Source: Campylorhamphus procurvoides
Lineage: Eukaryota > Chordata > Aves > Passeriformes > Dendrocolaptidae
Direction: 5' to 3'
NCBI GenBank assembly: GCA_013396655.1
Contig: WBMV01004887.1
Location: 129,978 to 193,977 of the forward strand
DNA: 64,000 nucleotides
Shown here: piece by piece, positions 60,901 to 64,000 of the stretch
Layout: the number at the start of each line of letters is the position of its first letter
Numbering within the stretch: position 1 is the first letter of the stretch
Translations under genes and position numbers: made by a program
The notes under the pieces: generated by a model
Databases searched by the model: none
What the model was told of the DNA's origin: nothing
What the model saw: only the letters and a program-made list of their open reading frames with translations

Positions 60901-63578
60901 CAATGGGTTTCACAGAGCCTCTGGCATGCTGGGGGCCACCCTGGGACTGTCTCAATCCAGGTCACCTTTTGGGGTGATCACCACCACGATTCAGGATACC
61001 TGTGGGGGCTGGGGATGCCTCCCATGTCATGGGGTACCCCAGGAAGGCTCCCGGGGCTGACAGCTAGAGCCATGTGGGACAGAGGGGTGCAGGTGCCCTA
61101 CCATGAAGTTTTAGGTGTCTGCTCTGGGGCAGGGGAGAGGCAATCCAGAGAGGGAAGCCACAGGCTACTATCACTGGACTGCTGAGGTGTGACCCCAGGA
61201 CGTGGCTGGCCGGGCTGCAGCCATCCCAGGGGTGTGATGCACACAGGCGGCACCTTATGCCAGGTGGGAGCCAGGGCAGATGAAGTCCAGCCCACCTGTG
61301 ACACACTGCCCTATTTACTCATCCAGCAGGACTTGCCAAACCTCTGGATGCTGTGCCTTCTCTGCAGAGATTCCTTGGACCCTCAAGACCCTGGCAGCAC
61401 GAAAAAGGAGCATTTTTGGCTTCCTCATCAGTGTGTGCATGAACCTTGTCCCAGAATCACTTCAGGCTCCCTGGGACAGAAGAGCCTGCTCTGACCCTTG
61501 TGACCCTCACCCTTGTCCCCCCCAAAGCTCCCACCATCATCAGGAACTCCAGGACAATGACCAAGTCAGCTCACGGATGGTGCTCCCCCTTGGAGACGGG
61601 GAGAGCATGACTGGAGAGCAGCTAGAGGTTGGATGTCACCCAGGATCCAAACTGATGTGCTGGGCAGCACCCCACCATGCATCGCCTGGTCCTTATAAAC
61701 ACACAGGTGTATGTGTGCAGGGACTTATTTTCCCCCCTTTGCTTCTGGGTGAGCACACCTGCTGTGTTATCCCACTCTTGGGAAATCATTTGTTTGGGGC
61801 TGCAAAGGGGTTTTGGAGTGGATCTGTCTCTCCCTTTGACTGCATTTGGCTCTGGGCAGCACAGACAGGCTTCATGCACGGTCCCCTCTCTCTGCACATG
61901 CCCGGCGTGCCTCTGTGTTTCTTCTTGTGCCCATGTGTGAATTACCCTGGCAGTTCACAGGTGCTTTCCCTAGTCTCCAGTTCTTTTCCTTCTCCTGTAC
62001 ATGTGTTTAGTTGCCTTTCCCCCTCTTTCTAACCCTGTTTGGCTCTCCATCCATTACAGTAAACCCTCTCCCAGTCTCATTTTTCAGTCTGTGACCTGCG
62101 TGGCTCTGAATTTCCCACCCGTTGCCTGCTGCTGCTGTGTCCACGTGGCTACAGTGAGAGGGGCACAAGTGCAAAGCTGAGGAGAGGGACCCCATGGGGT
62201 GCTGCCTGACCCTACTCCCAGCTCCACACTCCATGGAGGAGTGGAGAAGGCAAGAGGAAGATGAGAAGGTTGAGGACTTGTAGAAGGCTTCTTGCAGGTG
62301 GCTGATACCCAGCAGACCTCAGGGGACACTCCCTACCTGAAGAAAATCACACAGAAAAACCAGACATCTCCCTTCTGGCAGCTTTTATGCACCCAAACCC
62401 CTGCCCTGGCCATATCCTGCAAGTCTGCCAAGGATATGGATATGGGACTGTTGAGCCCATATAAATCAACACTCACATGCTCTCCATGACGTGCTCCGTC
62501 ACAGACATCACCATAGAGCCTTTGGTGCCACTGGCTTGTGGCTGGGCCAGGGCTGAGCCTGCTGGGCACACACGGAACAGCCACTACAGAGTGGGGACCA
62601 GGGGTCTGCATCCTAAATGCCAATAGCTCAACGCCACAGGAATGGGCATGGCAAGTGACTCCAGCTGCGCCCTTCTCTCCAGCTTCTGTGAACTATGTGG
62701 GGAAGGGATGCTGGGCTCGCAGCGGGCAGCACTGCGCTTCACTTTGTGAGAAGTCCCGTTCATAACTGCCATGGCATCAGATGGAGTTTACCTTTCTGCT
62801 AAAAGGCAGGGTCTGGGCCTGAGCTGCCAACCTGCTCCGGAGGAGTTCTTGGGAGGTGCTAGGGGGCAAGTACGGTGCCCTAACTGGGTGCAGACTGGGG
62901 GCAAAGAGGGCAGCCCTGGCCCCTTGGGACTACCCTGTATGGAGGGAAAAGAGATGAGCTGTGGGCGAGCCCCTTTGCCTGGGCAGAAACCTCAGGGAAG
63001 AGCGGGGCAAAGACAACTTCCTGAAGCCTCGTGAGGCGGCTGGGCTGGTTTGGGATGTGCGTGGCTGCAGGCCTGGGGAATGGCACGTGTGGGAGCATTG
63101 CCCCAGGGGCATCATCCCCTGAGAGCATCCCTCCGAGACCCTCAGGAGCATCATCCCCCTAGGAGCATCCCTCCGAGACCCTCAGGAGCATCATCCCCCT
63201 GGGAGCATCCCTCCGAGACCCTCAGGAGCATCATCCCCCTAGGAGCATCATCCCCCTGGGAGCATCCCTCCGAGACCCTCAGGAGCATCATCCCCCTAGG
63301 AGCATCCCTCCGAGACCCTCAGGAGCATCATCCCCCGGGAGCATCCCTCGCACCTCTATCCGGTCGATGCGGTCCTGAAGGGTGCGGACAGCCTCCTCCA
63401 GCTCCCGCACGGCGGGCGGCTCGTCGGGGGCATGGCCCATGGTGCCGGGGCGCGGGGCTGCGCGGAGCCCGGCGGCGGCGGGGGGCGCGGCGGCACCGGA
63501 GGGGCTCCGCAGGCCGCCCTCGCAGCGGCTGAGCTTGCCGGTGAGCTCGCGGATGGTCTCCTGGTCCATGCGGATGCG
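54954..63578 (-). CDS. NPTXR: neuronal pentraxin receptor, partial (N-terminus in assembly gap)
   Basis: Exons (high to low): 63578-63354 (5' truncated by Ns), 56664-56442, 56306-56062, 55759-55580 and 55178-54954. They total 1,098 nt and 365 aa visible; the human protein has about 500, so about 135 N-terminal residues, including the signal anchor, are missing. Exon 1 shows the coiled coil RIRMDQETIRELTGKLSRCE. Exon 2 continues with ELPARTNGS and more coiled coil. The pentraxin domain spans exons 3-5, with NNYMYARMKKSLPELYAF, the signature-like HICVAWTT and the calcium-site region GQEQDTLGGRFDATQAFVGE. It ends EEGRKA. ARIDRLE/ELPAR-type wording and the GxxxAW details favour NPTXR over NPTX1 and NPTX2. 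The protein is a type II membrane pentraxin that clusters AMPA receptors at synapses with NPTX1/2. Confidence 0.95.
56665..63122 (-). other. NPTXR: NPTXR intron 1
   Basis: About 6.7 kb in total up to exon 1. It contains the CCAAT/TATA pair, an AT-rich stretch at 59235-59295 (ATTATTTG, ATTAATGG and a CAGCTG E-box) and another at 59455-59490 within GC-rich flanks, either of which could be a regulatory element. No coding exon was recognised. Confidence 0.6.
58300..58341 (+). promoter_or_regulatory. CCAAT and TATA box pair in NPTXR intron 1
   Basis: GCCAATGG at 58299-58306 is followed about 30 bases later by a consensus TATAAAAGG at 58335-58343. The order and spacing suit a plus-strand RNA polymerase II core promoter. 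A single N at 58308 lies between them, so the spacing is uncertain. No downstream gene was recognised. Confidence 0.3.
63123..63353. repeat. 40-bp minisatellite next to the NPTXR exon 1 donor
   Basis: The unit begins GAGCATCCCTCCGAGACCCT and continues with CAGGAGCATCATCCCCCT plus AG or GG. Copies: 63123-63162, 63163-63202, 63203-63242, a 17-bp partial at 63243-63259, 63260-63299, 63300-63338, and a 15-bp end piece 63339-63353. The last piece ends at the splice junction, so the intron's first bases (GTGCGAGGGATGC) are part of the repeat. Each unit carries GGGGG, GGG and GGG runs on the transcribed-RNA strand. Confidence 0.92.
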
Positions 63579-63693
63579 NNNNNNNNNNNNNNNNNNNNNN
63601 NNNNNNNNNNNNNNNNNNNNNNNNNNNNNNNNNNNNNNNNNNNNNNNNNNNNNNNNNNNNNNNNNNNNNNNNNNNNNNNNNNNNNNNNNNNNN
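63579..63693. other. assembly gap (115 Ns)
   Basis: It interrupts NPTXR exon 1. The flanks are extremely GC-rich (GCACCGCCCC repeats on the right), typical of sequence that is hard to read through. The real missing length may differ. Confidence 0.98.
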
Positions 63694-64000
63694 GGCGGCG
63701 CCGCCCGCACCGCCCCGCACCGCCCGCACCGCCCCGCACCGCCCCCGCCACCGCCCCCGCCACGGCCCGGCCCCGCTCACAGATCCCCCGGACCCCCGAG
63801 CGTCCCTCGCCGCGCTGCAAGGGCGAGAGTCCGGGCGAGGGGAGGCGAGCGGGAGACCGGGAGGAGATGGGGACACCCCGGGGCCACTCGGGGACGGGGC
63901 CAGCCCTGGCTCGGGCTCGCTGAAATCGGCCCGGGTGGAACCTCTGGCGAGAGGAGGCTCCTCCGGGACAGCCCGAGGGAGGATTTTCCCCTGCGAGAAG
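63694..64000 (-). promoter_or_regulatory. NPTXR: GC-rich NPTXR 5' region
   Basis: A tandem CCGCCCGCACCGCCCCGCA tract (63701-63765) is followed by CpG-dense sequence. It is probably 5' UTR, promoter or N-terminal coding sequence of NPTXR. The gap prevents assigning a frame or start. Confidence 0.5.

Noticed and set aside
63123..63353. CRISPR-like array
   Set aside because: The units are contiguous with no unique spacers, and the genome is vertebrate. It is a minisatellite.
63050..63532. 160-codon plus-strand ORF across the minisatellite
   Set aside because: It is a translation of the tandem repeat and of antisense NPTXR exon 1. The 40-bp unit shifts frame each copy.

Overview
The window is nuclear DNA from a sauropsid vertebrate, most likely a bird. 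Genes are split by GT/AG introns that are short for a vertebrate. Decayed, 5'-truncated CR1 retroposons are present, and several promoters are GC-rich. The gene order GTPBP1 > SUN2 < DNAL4 < NPTXR < matches the human 22q13.1 order as I know it. One extra gene, a FAM20C-type secretory kinase, sits between SUN2 and DNAL4. Exon joins were worked out by eye from splice sites, reading phase and remembered family sequences. For SUN2, FAM20C-like, DNAL4 and the visible part of GTPBP1 the summed exon lengths divide by three with no internal stop.

Layout: 1-330 is GC-rich, then about 5 kb of apparent GTPBP1 intron 1 follows; the first coding exon lies outside the window. This intron holds a 99-codon orphan ORF with its own splice acceptor and poly(A) signal (2576-3600). 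GTPBP1 exons 2 onward run 5416-17041 on the plus strand with a 2.2 kb 3' UTR. SUN2 (minus, 31148 to 23709, 17 coding exons, 712 aa) converges on it with a roughly 3.2 kb 3' UTR. The SUN2 5' region is misassembled. The FAM20C-like gene (minus, 38399 to 33329, 10 coding exons, 536 aa) follows. Next is a GC-rich promoter-like block at 39.6-40.0 kb, then DNAL4 (minus, 46147 to 44246, 3 coding exons, 106 aa) with a GC-rich, CCAAT-containing promoter near 47.4 kb. About 5 kb without recognisable genes precedes NPTXR (minus, 63578 to 54954, five exons, 5' end lost in a run of Ns).

These are independent vertebrate transcription units, not an operon. They cover cytosolic mRNA and translation control (GTPBP1), nuclear envelope-cytoskeleton coupling (SUN2), Golgi protein phosphorylation (FAM20C-like), dynein cargo and cilia (DNAL4) and synaptic glutamate receptor clustering (NPTXR). 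The points most worth checking are the extra FAM20C paralogue, the orphan ORF in GTPBP1 intron 1, the misplaced SUN2 promoter contig, and a G-rich minisatellite that runs up to the NPTXR exon 1 splice donor.
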